Shown: positions 1-10,007, numbered from the stretch's first letter. The stretch: DNA of 64,000 nucleotides from Massilia sp. KIM (GCF_002007115.1 NZ_MVAD01000001.1:124001-188000), one strand, 5' to 3'. Translations and numbers: made by a program. Notes: generated by a model not told the origin, from the letters alone.

Positions 1-146
1 TCTACATGCGCGTGCCTTCGGTAATCGTGCGCGAGGGCGTCAACCTGGTCATCAATCCGGAGCATCCGGCCTATGAACAGGTGAAGTTCAGCATCCTCAG
101 GTCCTTCAGCTTCGATCCGCGGATGTTCGACCGGCCGTCGCGCTGA
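1..146 (+). CDS. RES-domain protein, C-terminal end (toxin-type NAD+ phosphorylase family)
   Basis: Only the last 47 codons are in the window; the gene enters from the left edge and stops with TGA at 144-146. The visible residues include VPSVIV, then LVINPEHPAY and FSFDPRMF, the usual C-terminal pattern of RES-domain proteins (VPS-V near the end, NPxHP, FRFDPRL). RES proteins are toxins of Xre/RES toxin-antitoxin pairs and degrade NAD+. The catalytic Arg/Glu/Ser lie in the missing part. The antitoxin gene would be expected just upstream, outside the window. It converges on uvrB with a 16-nt gap. The family call is fairly firm; activity cannot be judged. Confidence 0.7.
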   Translation, partial: YMRVPSVIVREGVNLVINPEHPAYEQVKFSILRSFSFDPRMFDRPSR

Positions 147-162
147 CGGCCGGCCCGGGCGA

Positions 163-2250
<2,088 letters not shown>

Positions 2251-2310
2251 ACTTTCAGACCTTTGCTAGAATGGTGGCCCGCTTGCGGCACTGCAGCACC
2301 TGTGCCGCTG

Positions 2311-2340
2311 TCTATACAACCGCTGCGAACCAGCCGACAA
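2311..2340 (-). promoter_or_regulatory. Candidate sigma70 promoter of uvrB
   Basis: Read on the minus strand, TTGTCG (2335-2340) and TATAGA (2311-2316) are separated by 18 bp, about 60 bp upstream of the uvrB start. The fit to consensus is reasonable but the call rests only on pattern. Confidence 0.4.
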
Positions 2341-2354
2341 TTCAGTTTATCACG

Positions 2355-3566
2355 ATGACTTCCACTGCCTCTGCCAGCCTTTTCGGCGCCATTGAGATGG
2401 CCCCGCGCGACCCGATCCTGGGCATCACCGAAGCATTCAACGCCGACACCAACCCGGAGAAAATCAACCTGGGCGTGGGCGTCTACTACGATGACAATGG
2501 CAAGGTTCCTCTGCTGCAATGCGTGCAGAAGGCGGAAGCGAAGCTGATGGAGCAGCCAGCCCCGCGCACCTACCTCCCGATCGACGGTCTGGCAAGCTAC
2601 GACAAGGCTGTACAAGAGCTCGTATTTGGGGCCGACAGCGCGGTAATTCAAGAGAAGCGTGCGATCACCGTGCAGGCCCTGGGCGGCACCGGCGCGCTCA
2701 AGATCGGCGCCGATTTCCTCAAGCGTTTCCTGCCGGGCGCGCAAGTGTACATCAGCGACCCGAGCTGGGAAAACCACCGCGCGCTGTTCGAGGGCGCTGG
2801 CTTTACCGTCAACAACTACACCTACTACGACCCGAGCACCCGCGGCGTGAATTTCGCCGGCATGCTGGCGGCCCTGAAGGACATGCCGCAGGGTTCGGTG
2901 GTGGTGCTGCACGCCTGCTGCCACAACCCGACCGGCGCCGACCTCAGCCAGGATGAGTGGACCCAGGTGATCGAAGTGGTGCGCGCGAACGGCCTGGTGC
3001 CTTTCCTGGACATGGCCTACCAGGGCTTCGCCAATGGCATCGCCGAAGACGGCGCCGTGGTGCGCCGCTTCGCCGACACCGGCATGCCGCTGCTGGTCTC
3101 GAACTCGTTCTCGAAGTCCTTCTCGCTGTACGGCGAGCGCGTGGGCGCGCTGTCGATCGTCGCCACCAGCGCCGAGGAAGCGGCGCGCGTGATGTCGCAA
3201 GTGAAACGCGTGGTGCGCACCAACTACTCCAACCCGCCGACCCACGGCGGCAAGGTGGTGGCCACCGTGCTGTCGACCCCGGAACTGCGCCAGCTGTGGG
3301 AAGAGGAACTGGCCGCGATGCGCGTGCGCATCCGCGAGATGCGCGGCGCGATGGTCGAGAAGCTCAAGGCCAAGGCCCCGGGCCACGACTTCGAGTTCGT
3401 GCGCCAGCAGGTGGGCATGTTCTCGTATTCCGGCCTGACCAAGGAGCAGGTCGGGAAACTGCGCGAGCAGTCGATCTACGCGGTGGACACCGGCCGTATC
3501 TGCGTGGCCGCGCTGAACTCGAAGAACATCGATCGTGTCGTTGACGCGGTCGCCAAAGTTCTCTAA
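2355..3566 (+). CDS. tyrB: Aromatic amino acid / aspartate aminotransferase
   Basis: A PLP-dependent class I aminotransferase (403 aa) that moves the amino group between aromatic amino acids or aspartate and 2-oxoglutarate in the cytoplasm. The start at ATG 2355 gives the family-typical beginning MTSTASASLFGAIEMAPRDPI; the open frame extends further upstream without a matching sequence. The PLP lysine is K254 in SNSFSKSFSLYGERVG, and HNPTG (about 190-194) is the conserved cofactor-pocket motif. Divergent uvrB-tyrB order is common in related betaproteobacteria (general knowledge). Aspartate versus aromatic preference cannot be decided from sequence, so the symbol is tentative. Confidence 0.9.
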   Translation: MTSTASASLFGAIEMAPRDPILGITEAFNADTNPEKINLGVGVYYDDNGKVPLLQCVQKAEAKLMEQPAPRTYLPIDGLASYDKAVQELVFGADSAVIQEKRAITVQALGGTGALKIGADFLKRFLPGAQVYISDPSWENHRALFEGAGFTVNNYTYYDPSTRGVNFAGMLAALKDMPQGSVVVLHACCHNPTGADLSQDEWTQVIEVVRANGLVPFLDMAYQGFANGIAEDGAVVRRFADTGMPLLVSNSFSKSFSLYGERVGALSIVATSAEEAARVMSQVKRVVRTNYSNPPTHGGKVVATVLSTPELRQLWEEELAAMRVRIREMRGAMVEKLKAKAPGHDFEFVRQQVGMFSYSGLTKEQVGKLREQSIYAVDTGRICVAALNSKNIDRVVDAVAKVL

Positions 3567-3573
3567 AATCTCG

Positions 3574-3605
3574 GCTCTCCGGAACTGCTGTTAGTGCCGG
3601 AGAGC
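3574..3605 (+). other. Hairpin after tyrB
   Basis: A perfect 9-bp stem (GCTCTCCGG and CCGGAGAGC) closes a 14-nt loop just 8 nt past the tyrB stop. No U-tract follows, so it is not a canonical intrinsic terminator; it may stabilise the 3' end of the mRNA. Confidence 0.4.
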
Positions 3606-3636
3606 AGCAGAAGTGGTTGTTGAAACAAGCGCGAGT

Positions 3637-3666
3637 TTGACAGGCGCAGTCCGGCAACACTATAAT
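3637..3666 (+). promoter_or_regulatory. Promoter of tRNA-Asn copy 1
   Basis: Perfect -35 TTGACA (3637-3642) and perfect -10 TATAAT (3661-3666) with an 18-bp spacer; the tRNA begins 10 nt after the -10, so the leader is only a few bases. Confidence 0.85.
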
Positions 3667-3676
3667 GCTTACCTAT

Positions 3677-3752
3677 TCCCTGATAGCTCAGTCGGTAGAG
3701 CGACGGACTGTTAATCCGCAGGTCCCTGGTTCGAGTCCAGGTCGGGGAGCCA
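3677..3752 (+). tRNA. tRNA-Asn (GTT), copy 1
   Basis: A 76-nt tRNA with encoded CCA. The acceptor stem TCCCTGA/TCGGGGA pairs completely (one T-G wobble), the D-arm GCTC/GAGC and T-arm CCTGG/CCAGG are intact, and the anticodon GTT is at 3710-3712. The sequence is identical to the copies at 4668-4743 and 9882-9957. Confidence 0.97.
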
Positions 3753-3760
3753 GAATTTGG

Positions 3761-3790
3761 AAAGGCCGCATCTTCGGATGCGGCCTTTTT
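3761..3790 (+). terminator. Rho-independent terminator of tRNA-Asn copy 1
   Basis: A 12-bp perfect stem AAAGGCCGCATC/GATGCGGCCTTT with a TTCG tetraloop, followed by T residues, starts 8 nt after the tRNA. Confidence 0.9.
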
Positions 3791-3834
3791 GCTTTGTGCG
3801 CCTGGCTGTGCGCACCCCTCATGAGGATCTTAGC

Positions 3835-4605
3835 GTGAAGCAATTGCCAAAGAGTCATGCGACTGCCCTTGAAGGGCAGGTATTCCGTTTTTCCAAGTCG
3901 GGGCAGGGCAGCCCGTCCATCGTGCTGATCAATGGCGCAGGCGGTCCGCTGGACGCCTGGTACAAGCTCTTTCCCGAGATCGAGCAACTGGGCACGGTGT
4001 TCGCCTACGACCGGCCGGGCGTGGGCGGCAGCGGCAAGCCGCGCGAGCCCCAGTATGGCGAGACCGTGGTCGCCCAGTTGCGCCAGTTGCTGATGGCGGC
4101 CGGCGTGCAGCCGCCCTTCGTGCTGGTCGGGCATTCCTTCGGCGGCCTGCATGCGAATCTGTTCGCGCGCGAGTTCGCGGACGATGTGGCCGGGGTGTTG
4201 TTCCTGGAGGCCACCGCGCCCGAGGACGTGACTGGGCTGAAGGCGAAGCAGCCCTGGTGGCAGCGCAAGTTCATCGGCCTGCTCGACAAGGTGGCGCCGC
4301 GCGACCAGAACGACGAGATCCGCCACGAACTGGAAACGGTGCGCGACATCGCCGAGGCCCCGGCCTTTCCGCCGGTTCCCGTGACCGTGCTGTCGGGCGG
4401 CAAGCGCCTGCCGCGCTGGGCGGTGCCGGAGGCGGTGGTGCAGGAGCGCGAGCGCAACCAGAAACTGCTGGCGGCCTTGTCGCCGCTGGGCGAGCGGGTG
4501 GTGGCGCGGCGCAGCGCGCACTTCCCGCAGATGTCCGAGCCGCAGGTGGTCCTGGACGCGCTGGCGAAACTGGTGGAACGGGCCAAGTCCTACTCGCGCA
4601 CTTGA
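3835..4605 (+). CDS. Alpha/beta hydrolase, unknown substrate
   Basis: A 256-aa alpha/beta hydrolase of the small esterase/aminopeptidase-like type. The oxyanion-side motif NGAGG is near residue 33, and the nucleophile elbow GHSFGG (99-104) puts the catalytic Ser at 101; the acid and the final His (probably in SAHFPQMSEP) lie near the C terminus. No signal peptide is visible, so it is probably cytoplasmic. I chose GTG at 3835, with a GAGG ribosome site about 9 nt upstream, because the longer frame would begin inside the tRNA terminator. It lies alone between tRNA-Asn copies 1 and 2. Substrate unknown. Confidence 0.75.
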   Translation: MKQLPKSHATALEGQVFRFSKSGQGSPSIVLINGAGGPLDAWYKLFPEIEQLGTVFAYDRPGVGGSGKPREPQYGETVVAQLRQLLMAAGVQPPFVLVGHSFGGLHANLFAREFADDVAGVLFLEATAPEDVTGLKAKQPWWQRKFIGLLDKVAPRDQNDEIRHELETVRDIAEAPAFPPVPVTVLSGGKRLPRWAVPEAVVQERERNQKLLAALSPLGERVVARRSAHFPQMSEPQVVLDALAKLVERAKSYSRT

Positions 4606-4628
4606 GTTTCTTTTTGTCACGGCCGTAC

Positions 4629-4656
4629 TTGCCAAATCGGCGGCAGCGGGTATAAT
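4629..4656 (+). promoter_or_regulatory. Promoter of tRNA-Asn copy 2
   Basis: -35 TTGCCA (4629-4634) and -10 TATAAT (4651-4656), spacer 16 bp; the -10 is 11 nt before the tRNA, as in copy 3. Confidence 0.75.
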
Positions 4657-4667
4657 GCGGCCTCCAT

Positions 4668-4743
4668 TCCCTGATAGCTCAGTCGGTAGAGCGACGGACT
4701 GTTAATCCGCAGGTCCCTGGTTCGAGTCCAGGTCGGGGAGCCA
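4668..4743 (+). tRNA. tRNA-Asn (GTT), copy 2
   Basis: 76 nt, identical to copy 1, with encoded CCA and anticodon GTT. The preceding promoter segment (TATAATGCGGCCTCC) is nearly the same as that of copy 3, so these two copies share flanks as well as the gene itself. Confidence 0.97.
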
Positions 4744-4750
4744 GAATACG

Positions 4751-4779
4751 AAGGGCTGCACGCAAGTGCAGCCCTTTTT
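4751..4779 (+). terminator. Rho-independent terminator of tRNA-Asn copy 2
   Basis: An 11-bp stem AAGGGCTGCAC/GTGCAGCCCTT with a GCAA tetraloop and a T-run. The stem differs from those of copies 1 and 3 by paired changes, so structure is kept while sequence varies. Confidence 0.9.
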
Positions 4780-4805
4780 GTTTTTGAATTGCTGATTGTT
4801 CAATG

Positions 4806-4870
4806 GGCGAATGGCGAATGGCGAATGGCGAATGGCCGAGTGGTCGAGTAGTCGAGTAGTCGAGTAGTCG
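4806..4870. repeat. Two short tandem arrays: 7-bp x4 and 8-bp x3
   Basis: Four exact copies of GGCGAAT fill 4806-4833. Three copies of GTCGAGTA plus a partial one fill 4843-4870. They sit in a 357-bp gene-free stretch (4787-5143) between the tRNA-Asn terminator and the PepSY gene. Such arrays can change copy number by slippage. No gene is seen here. Confidence 0.85.
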
Positions 4871-4908
4871 AAGTCCGCCGAGTCTGATCCTCCCGCGCCT
4901 AAAAACAA

Positions 4909-5011
4909 CGTCATCCCGGCGAAGGCCGGGATCCAAGTTCTGTATGCAGGCGACAAGCGATTGTCGTGGCTACTCACGGAAACTTGGATCCCGGCCTTCG
5001 CCGGGATGACG
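4909..5011. repeat. REP-like 31-bp inverted pair (locus 1)
   Basis: A 31-bp unit at 4909-4939 (it begins CGTCATCCCGGCGAAGG) is repeated exactly in inverted orientation at 4981-5011. Each unit is itself palindromic (CCCGGC GAA GCCGGG-type stem). The 41-bp spacer contains a perfect small hairpin CGACAA-GCGA-TTGTCG (4951-4966). This resembles paired REP/BIME elements. Related pairs occur at 50770-50886 and 57002-57121. Confidence 0.85.
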
Positions 5012-5142
5012 TTGGGAGGCGGCAGGGTAGGACAGATGAGCGGAATCCGGGGCCGCATATGACCTGCTTGGGCACGCCTTTTCCCGGCCTTCGCCGGGAT
5101 GACGTTGGGAGGCGCAGGGTAGGAGAGGTGAGCGGACTCCGG
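5001..5142. repeat. Imperfect ~50-bp direct repeat including a third REP-like unit
   Basis: 5001-5050 and 5094-5142 are near-identical direct repeats. Each runs from the end of a REP-like unit through TTGGGAGG and CAGGGTAGGA to a CGGANTCCGG box. The third REP-like unit (5083-5104) is truncated. The second repeat ends two bases before the stop codon of the PepSY gene. Confidence 0.75.
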
Positions 5143-5143
5143 C

Positions 5144-6283
5144 TCAGCCCGTAACCTGCTCAGGCATGCCCTGCAATGCCTTCTGCCTCTGCTCCGCAGT
5201 CACATGCCGCCGCTTCCACCACAGCACCAGCCCGCTCCACAGCACCCAGATGCTGAGCAGGTCCAGCACCAGCCACAAGACCTTGAGCGCCATCCCGCCG
5301 TAGTCCCCGAAATGCAGGGGCTGAGACAGCATCAGCGTCGACACGTACCACGGCATTTCCCCGGTCGTCACCACCTGCCCGCTGCGCGCGTCGATCATCA
5401 CGATCGACAGCAGCTTGGAGGTCAGCGGCGTATCGCCCTGCATGAAAGCCATGAAGTGCTGGGGCGTCGCGAAGTCATTGCCCGGATACGCCATGAAGCT
5501 GAGCGACTTGCCCGGCGCCGCCGCCAGGGCCGCCTTCAGCGCCGCCTCGGTCGACACCGGCCCGGTCACAGGCGGCTGGCCACGGAAGGGTTCCGCGAGC
5601 GCCTTCAGTTCGCTGGCCTGCCAGGCCGCGAAGATCGGCTGGTTGAGCGCATTGATGGTCCCCGTCACGCCCACCACCAGCAGCCACACCAGGGTCACCA
5701 TGCCCAGCAGGTTGTGCTGGTCCAGCCACTTCAGGCGCGAGGCGCGGTCGCGCCGGATGCTGCCGAAGCGCAGCTTCTTCATGGTGGGCCCGTACACGTA
5801 GATGCCGGAGACGATCGAGGCCGCCAGCAGCAGGCCCATCAGCCCGAGGAAGAGGGTGCCGCCGAGCCCCATGTACATGTCGACGTGCAGGCGCAGCATC
5901 ACGTCCATGAAGCCCTGGCCGAGCGGATACTCGGAAAGGAATTGGCCGGTACGCGCATCATAGGTGTAGAAGGCGGTGAGCCCCGGCGAATCGATGCGAT
6001 CGGCCATGCGCACGTAGATCAGGTCCGGCTCGTCCGCCTCCGCCACCAGGAACTGCAGCACGTCCTGCGGCCGGCGCGCCTGGGCGTCGGCCACGATGGC
6101 GTCGATGCTGGCGCGCCCCGTATGGCCGGGCGCGAGCTGGGGCGGATCGGCGCTGGTGCCGAGCGCGTGGCTGATCTCGTGCGAGAAGATCAGCGGCAGG
6201 CCGGTGAGACAGAGCATCAGCAGGAACAGGGTCGCGATGAGGCTCGTCCATTTGTGCACGGTGTACCAGGCGCGAAAGCTCAT
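5144..6283 (-). CDS. PepSY-associated membrane protein, iron-uptake partner
   Basis: A 379-aa inner-membrane protein of the PepSY-TM family, often found beside TonB-dependent siderophore receptors and thought to act in ferric-siderophore reduction or uptake. The N terminus VHKWTSLIATLFLLMLCLTG is a membrane helix with the family HKW signature. Further helices lie near residues 150-175, 195-215 and 335-360, with PepSY-like soluble regions between. The gene follows the TonB receptor by 13 nt on the same strand, so the two form an operon under the Fur box at 8435. The ferrireductase role is inference from the family. Confidence 0.85.
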   Translation of the reverse strand: MSFRAWYTVHKWTSLIATLFLLMLCLTGLPLIFSHEISHALGTSADPPQLAPGHTGRASIDAIVADAQARRPQDVLQFLVAEADEPDLIYVRMADRIDSPGLTAFYTYDARTGQFLSEYPLGQGFMDVMLRLHVDMYMGLGGTLFLGLMGLLLAASIVSGIYVYGPTMKKLRFGSIRRDRASRLKWLDQHNLLGMVTLVWLLVVGVTGTINALNQPIFAAWQASELKALAEPFRGQPPVTGPVSTEAALKAALAAAPGKSLSFMAYPGNDFATPQHFMAFMQGDTPLTSKLLSIVMIDARSGQVVTTGEMPWYVSTLMLSQPLHFGDYGGMALKVLWLVLDLLSIWVLWSGLVLWWKRRHVTAEQRQKALQGMPEQVTG

Positions 6284-6296
6284 GCTCGTCTCCGTC

Positions 6297-8411
6297 TCAG
6301 AAATTGGCGTGCAGGCTCAGCTCGACGCTGCGCTCGGCGCCCATCCAGCAGTTGTTGGCGTCGTAGCAGGCGCCCACATAACGCTTGTCGCCCAGGTTGC
6401 TGGCGGTGAGGCCCACGCGCCAGGTCTTGTCGATGCGGTACATCGCGGCCGCGTCGAACACTGTGTACGAGGGCACGGTGCCCGTGTTGCGCGCATCGAG
6501 CTGGCTCTCGCCCACGTAGCGCACGCCGGCGCTCAGGTCGAGCGCGTCCTGCGGCTTGTAGCTGAGCCAGAGCGTGGCCTGCCTGTCCGCCACCCACACC
6601 GGGGTCTTGCCGATCAGCGAGCGGTCCGAATCGTTCTTCGTCACTTCCATGTCGAGGCGGGTCAGGCCGAGCGTGAAGTCGAGCTGCCCGGTGAGTTCCT
6701 GGTTCCATGACAGCTCGGCGCCCTTCGAGCGCACCTCGCCGTTCTGGGTGTACTCGCCGAAGTCCGGCGTGTTGACCACCACGTTCTGCTTCCTGATGTC
6801 GAAGGCGGCAGCGGTCAGCTGGGTGCGGCCGTCCTGCGAGCGGTACTTGAGGCCCGCCTCGATCTGCTTGGCCGTGGTGGGTTTGAAAGCCTGGCCCGTG
6901 CGGGTGTCCACGCCGGAAGCCGGCTCGAAGGAGGTCGAGTAATTGAGGTAGGGCGCCAAGCCGTTGCCGAGCTGGTAGATCGCGGCCAGGCGGCCGCTGG
7001 TGCGGCGCTGGGCGATGCGGGTGGTGCTGTCGGAAGGGGAGCCCATGTAGCTCATGCGCTCCACGTCCTCGCTGCGGTAGCGGTCGCGCCGCACGCCGCC
7101 CAGCAGGGTCAGGGCGCCCAGCCTGGCTTCGTCCTGCAGGTAGAAGCCGAGCTGCGACTGACGGATGCCGTGGCGCTCGGTGTAGGTGTCGAAGGGCAGG
7201 GTGGCGACATTGAACAGTGCGTGATTCGGCGCGCCCAGGTCGATCGCGGGCGTGTCGGCGCCGAGGGTGTCGCCATAGCTCACGCTGGTGCGCAGCTTCT
7301 GGTAGTCGACGCCGGCCAGCACGCGGTGGGTCCAGGCGCCGGTATGGAAGCGGAAAGCCAGCTGGTTGTCCACCACGTAGCCGCGCATGGATTCGTCGGT
7401 GAAGTAGGCGGAGCGGCTCAGGCTGCGATTGTCCGGCAGCAGGCCGAGGTTGTAGCTGTTGCGCTGGAAACCGTCGGCCTTGGTGTAGCGGAAGTTCTGC
7501 AGGAAGCTCACGCTGTCGTTGAAGTCGTGCTCGAACTTCCAGCCCGCCAGGGTGGTTTCGCGCTGCATGCCCGACCAGTTGGCGTCGCCCGCGAAGGCGT
7601 CCGAGGGCAGGCGGCCGTAGGGCGCGTCGCGCAGGGCGCCGATGGCCGGCAGCGGGGTGGACGGAATCAGGGCCGGGTCGTCCTGGTAGTAGAGATTCAG
7701 GTTCAGGCGCGTGGACGGGCTGATGCGCCAGGTGAGCGAAGGCGCGAACAGGCGGCGTTCTTCCGTCGTCGTCACCTGCTGGCCGTCGCGCTCGCGCGCC
7801 AGCGCGACCACGCGGTAGTCGACGTCCTTCGACAGCGGTCCGGTGCTGTCCAGGGCCAGTTCGCGCAGCGCATTGGTGCCGACGCGGGCGCGCACCAGGG
7901 TCTCCTGTTTCGAGCGCGGCTGCTTGGCGGTCTGGTTGACCATGCCGCCCGGCGGCGCGGAACCGTAGAGCACCGACACCGGACCCTTGAGCACTTCGAT
8001 ACTCTCGGTGGCGAAGGCGTCCACCTGCGGCACCAGGTTCCACAGGGTGTCGTACTGGAGCGGCAGGCCGTCGTAGTAGTTGCGGTAGCTCTCGAAACCG
8101 CGGATCGTGTACTGGTCGAAGATGGTGACGGTCGAGCGGCTCTCGGGCGTCACGCCCGGCACGTAGCGCAGCGCCTCGTTGACGCTGTCGGCCTGGCGCG
8201 CGCCCAGCAGTTCGCTGTCGTAGATCTCGTAGCTCATCGGGGCTTCCATGGGCTTGAGGTCCGACTTGGTGCCGGTGGTGCGGTAGCCGGTGGCGCTCAC
8301 GATCACCTGGGCGGTGTCGGCCGGGGCGGGGTCGGCGGCCTGGGCTGGAACGAGGGTGGACAGGACGAGCAGCGCGACAAGGCTGCGTGGAGGCAGGACG
8401 GGCGTAGGCAT
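6297..8411 (-). CDS. TonB-dependent siderophore receptor
   Basis: A 704-aa outer-membrane beta-barrel receptor for a ferric siderophore, energised by TonB-ExbBD. The N-terminal 25-26 residues (SLVALLVLSTLVPAQAADP) are a signal peptide. The plug domain includes ALRYVPGVTPESR, the IRGF motif and VLKGPVSVLYGSAPPGG. The barrel ends with an aromatic residue (LSLHANF), as needed for outer-membrane insertion. It is first in an operon with the downstream PepSY protein. A Fur box lies 24 nt upstream of the start. The siderophore type cannot be read from the sequence; FhuE/FoxA-type receptors are the nearest general class. Confidence 0.92.
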   Translation of the reverse strand: MPTPVLPPRSLVALLVLSTLVPAQAADPAPADTAQVIVSATGYRTTGTKSDLKPMEAPMSYEIYDSELLGARQADSVNEALRYVPGVTPESRSTVTIFDQYTIRGFESYRNYYDGLPLQYDTLWNLVPQVDAFATESIEVLKGPVSVLYGSAPPGGMVNQTAKQPRSKQETLVRARVGTNALRELALDSTGPLSKDVDYRVVALARERDGQQVTTTEERRLFAPSLTWRISPSTRLNLNLYYQDDPALIPSTPLPAIGALRDAPYGRLPSDAFAGDANWSGMQRETTLAGWKFEHDFNDSVSFLQNFRYTKADGFQRNSYNLGLLPDNRSLSRSAYFTDESMRGYVVDNQLAFRFHTGAWTHRVLAGVDYQKLRTSVSYGDTLGADTPAIDLGAPNHALFNVATLPFDTYTERHGIRQSQLGFYLQDEARLGALTLLGGVRRDRYRSEDVERMSYMGSPSDSTTRIAQRRTSGRLAAIYQLGNGLAPYLNYSTSFEPASGVDTRTGQAFKPTTAKQIEAGLKYRSQDGRTQLTAAAFDIRKQNVVVNTPDFGEYTQNGEVRSKGAELSWNQELTGQLDFTLGLTRLDMEVTKNDSDRSLIGKTPVWVADRQATLWLSYKPQDALDLSAGVRYVGESQLDARNTGTVPSYTVFDAAAMYRIDKTWRVGLTASNLGDKRYVGACYDANNCWMGAERSVELSLHANF

Positions 8412-8434
8412 GATTTCTTCTTGTTAACGCAAAT

Positions 8435-8453
8435 GATAATGAGAATGATTATC
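8435..8453 (-). promoter_or_regulatory. Fur box upstream of the first TonB receptor
   Basis: GATAATGAGAATGATTATC matches the 19-bp Fur consensus (GATAATGATAATCATTATC) at 17 positions. It is 24 nt upstream of the receptor start, where bound Fur-Fe2+ would block transcription. The same core appears at 34397. Confidence 0.9.
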
Positions 8454-8486
8454 AATTGCGATAACAAGGATGTCAAGCTGACAGCG

Positions 8487-8511
8487 CCGCCGCGTCGTGG
8501 CGACGCGGCGG
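8487..8511. other. Hairpin between purT and the TonB receptor
   Basis: An 11-bp GC-rich perfect stem (CCGCCGCGTCG/CGACGCGGCGG) with a 3-nt loop lies 13 nt beyond the purT stop. The T-run (TTTT) is on the plus-strand side, so for purT it lacks the usual U-tract. It may still end purT transcription. Confidence 0.45.
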
Positions 8512-8523
8512 TTTTACATGGAT

Positions 8524-9738
8524 TTACTTCTTGCCGGATACTGGTTTGACCTTGCCGGCAGCCTCGAGCGCGCGGGCGCGGGCGGTGTCGACATCGATCG
8601 CCGTCGCCAGCGCCACGCCCATGCGGCGGCGCGCGAAGGATTCCGGCTTGCCGAACAGGCGCAGGTCGGCGCCCGGCACGCGCAGCGCTTCGGCCACGCC
8701 CTCGAAGGCGATGCCGGCTTCCTCGAGCTGGCCGTAGATGACGGCCGAGGCGCCGGGCGCGCGCAGGGCCGTGTTCACGGGCAGGCCCAGCACCGCCTTG
8801 GCGTGCAGCTCGAATTCGCTCTGCACCTGGCTGGCCATGGTCACCATGCCGGTGTCGTGCGGACGCGGGCTGACTTCCGAGAACCACACCATGTCGCCCT
8901 TGACGAAGAGTTCGACCCCGAACACGCCCAGGCCCCCCAGGTTGGCCGTGACCTTGGCCGCGATGTCGCGCGCGCGTTCCAGGGCGAGCGGCTGCATCGG
9001 GTGCGGCTGCCAGGATTCGACATAGTCGCCGTGCACCTGCTTGTGGCCGATCGGCTCGCAGAAGTCGGTCCGGACCACGCCGTCGTCGCCGAGCGAGCGC
9101 ACGGTGAGCAGGGTGATCTCGTAGTCGAAGTCGATGAAGCCTTCGGCGATCACGCGGCCGGCGTCGACCCGGCCGCCGCTGGCGGCATAGTCCCAGGCGG
9201 CCTTGACGTCGGCCGCGCCGTCCAGCTTCGACTGGCCCTTGCCGGACGAGGACATCACCGGTTTCACGACGCAGGGAAAGCCCACCTCGGCGCAGGCCGC
9301 TTCGAGTTCCTGCAGGCTGCTGGCGAAGCGATAGGGCGAAGTCGGCAGGCCGAGTTCCTCGGCGGCGAGGCGGCGGATGCCTTCGCGATTCATGGTCAGC
9401 TGGGCCGCGCGCGCGGTCGGGATGCAGGTGATCGCGCCGGCCGCTTCGAGCTCGGCCAGCTTGTCGGTGGCGATCGCTTCGATCTCCGGCACCACCAGGT
9501 GCGGGCGCTCCTGCGCGATCAGGGCCGCCAGGGCCGCGCCGTCGGTCATGTCGATCACGTGGGCGCGGTGCGCCACCTGGTGGCCGGGCGCGTTCGGGTA
9601 GCGGTCGACCGCGATCACTTCCACGCCCAGGCGCTGCAGGGCGATGATGACCTCCTTGCCGAGTTCGCCGGAGCCGAGCAGCATCACTTTGGTGGCGGAA
9701 GGAGAGAGCGGGGTGCCGAGGGTGGGGGAAGTGGTCAT
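8524..9738 (-). CDS. purT: Formate-dependent phosphoribosylglycinamide formyltransferase
   Basis: PurT makes formyl-GAR from GAR, formate and ATP in purine synthesis, an alternative to the folate enzyme PurN. The 404-aa protein has the ATP-grasp layout: an N-terminal pre-ATP-grasp domain with [11 protein letters not shown], the central ATP-binding part with [12 protein letters not shown], and C-terminal [10 protein letters not shown] and [16 protein letters not shown] metal-binding motifs. I chose ATG 9738 (MTTSPTLG...); the frame stays open upstream for 32 codons of low-complexity sequence not typical of the family. The gene stands alone between the iron operon and tRNA-Asn copy 3. Confidence 0.95.
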   Translation of the reverse strand: MTTSPTLGTPLSPSATKVMLLGSGELGKEVIIALQRLGVEVIAVDRYPNAPGHQVAHRAHVIDMTDGAALAALIAQERPHLVVPEIEAIATDKLAELEAAGAITCIPTARAAQLTMNREGIRRLAAEELGLPTSPYRFASSLQELEAACAEVGFPCVVKPVMSSSGKGQSKLDGAADVKAAWDYAASGGRVDAGRVIAEGFIDFDYEITLLTVRSLGDDGVVRTDFCEPIGHKQVHGDYVESWQPHPMQPLALERARDIAAKVTANLGGLGVFGVELFVKGDMVWFSEVSPRPHDTGMVTMASQVQSEFELHAKAVLGLPVNTALRAPGASAVIYGQLEEAGIAFEGVAEALRVPGADLRLFGKPESFARRRMGVALATAIDVDTARARALEAAGKVKPVSGKK

Positions 9739-9864
9739 GGTCTTTATCGCTGGATGGTTGGCGGGCTGGCGGGCCCAGGGAGGTGCGAGTATAGCGAAGG
9801 GTAGCGCCGCCTGCAGGCGCCGGCCATTTTGCATCCGGCACTGGTCAAACCGGAACCGAGCCGC

Positions 9865-9870
9865 TATAAT
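9865..9870 (+). promoter_or_regulatory. -10 box of tRNA-Asn copy 3
   Basis: A perfect TATAAT lies 11 nt before the tRNA, with the same following sequence (GCGGCCTCC) as copy 2. The -35 region is weak (TGGTCA at 9842-9847, 17-bp spacing), so this copy may be the least expressed. Confidence 0.65.
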
Positions 9871-9881
9871 GCGGCCTCCTT

Positions 9882-9957
9882 TCCCTGATAGCTCAGTCGG
9901 TAGAGCGACGGACTGTTAATCCGCAGGTCCCTGGTTCGAGTCCAGGTCGGGGAGCCA
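9882..9957 (+). tRNA. tRNA-Asn (GTT), copy 3
   Basis: 76 nt, identical to the other two copies, with encoded CCA and anticodon GTT. The 5.1 kb between copies 2 and 3, which holds the iron operon and purT, is thus flanked by perfect direct repeats. Confidence 0.97.
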
Positions 9958-9964
9958 GAATACG

Positions 9965-9993
9965 AAGGGCCGCATCTCGATGCGGCCCTTTTT
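9965..9993 (+). terminator. Rho-independent terminator of tRNA-Asn copy 3
   Basis: An 11-bp stem AAGGGCCGCAT/ATGCGGCCCTT with a CTCG loop and T-run. It lies 15 nt from the stop codon of the convergent AraC gene and, being rich in A on its left arm, could serve both directions. Confidence 0.88.
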
Positions 9994-10007
9994 GTTTTGC
10001 GGCTTCC

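Noticed and set aside
2251..2354. LexA site between uvrB and tyrB
   Set aside because: Only a half site CTGT-like is present; no matching ACAG at 8-bp spacing.
3757..3834. Earlier start (TTG 3757) for the alpha/beta hydrolase
   Set aside because: It would place coding sequence in the tRNA terminator; GTG 3835 has a proper ribosome site.
4806..4870. Short tandem arrays as a CRISPR
   Set aside because: Units are 7-8 bp without spacers and there are no cas genes.
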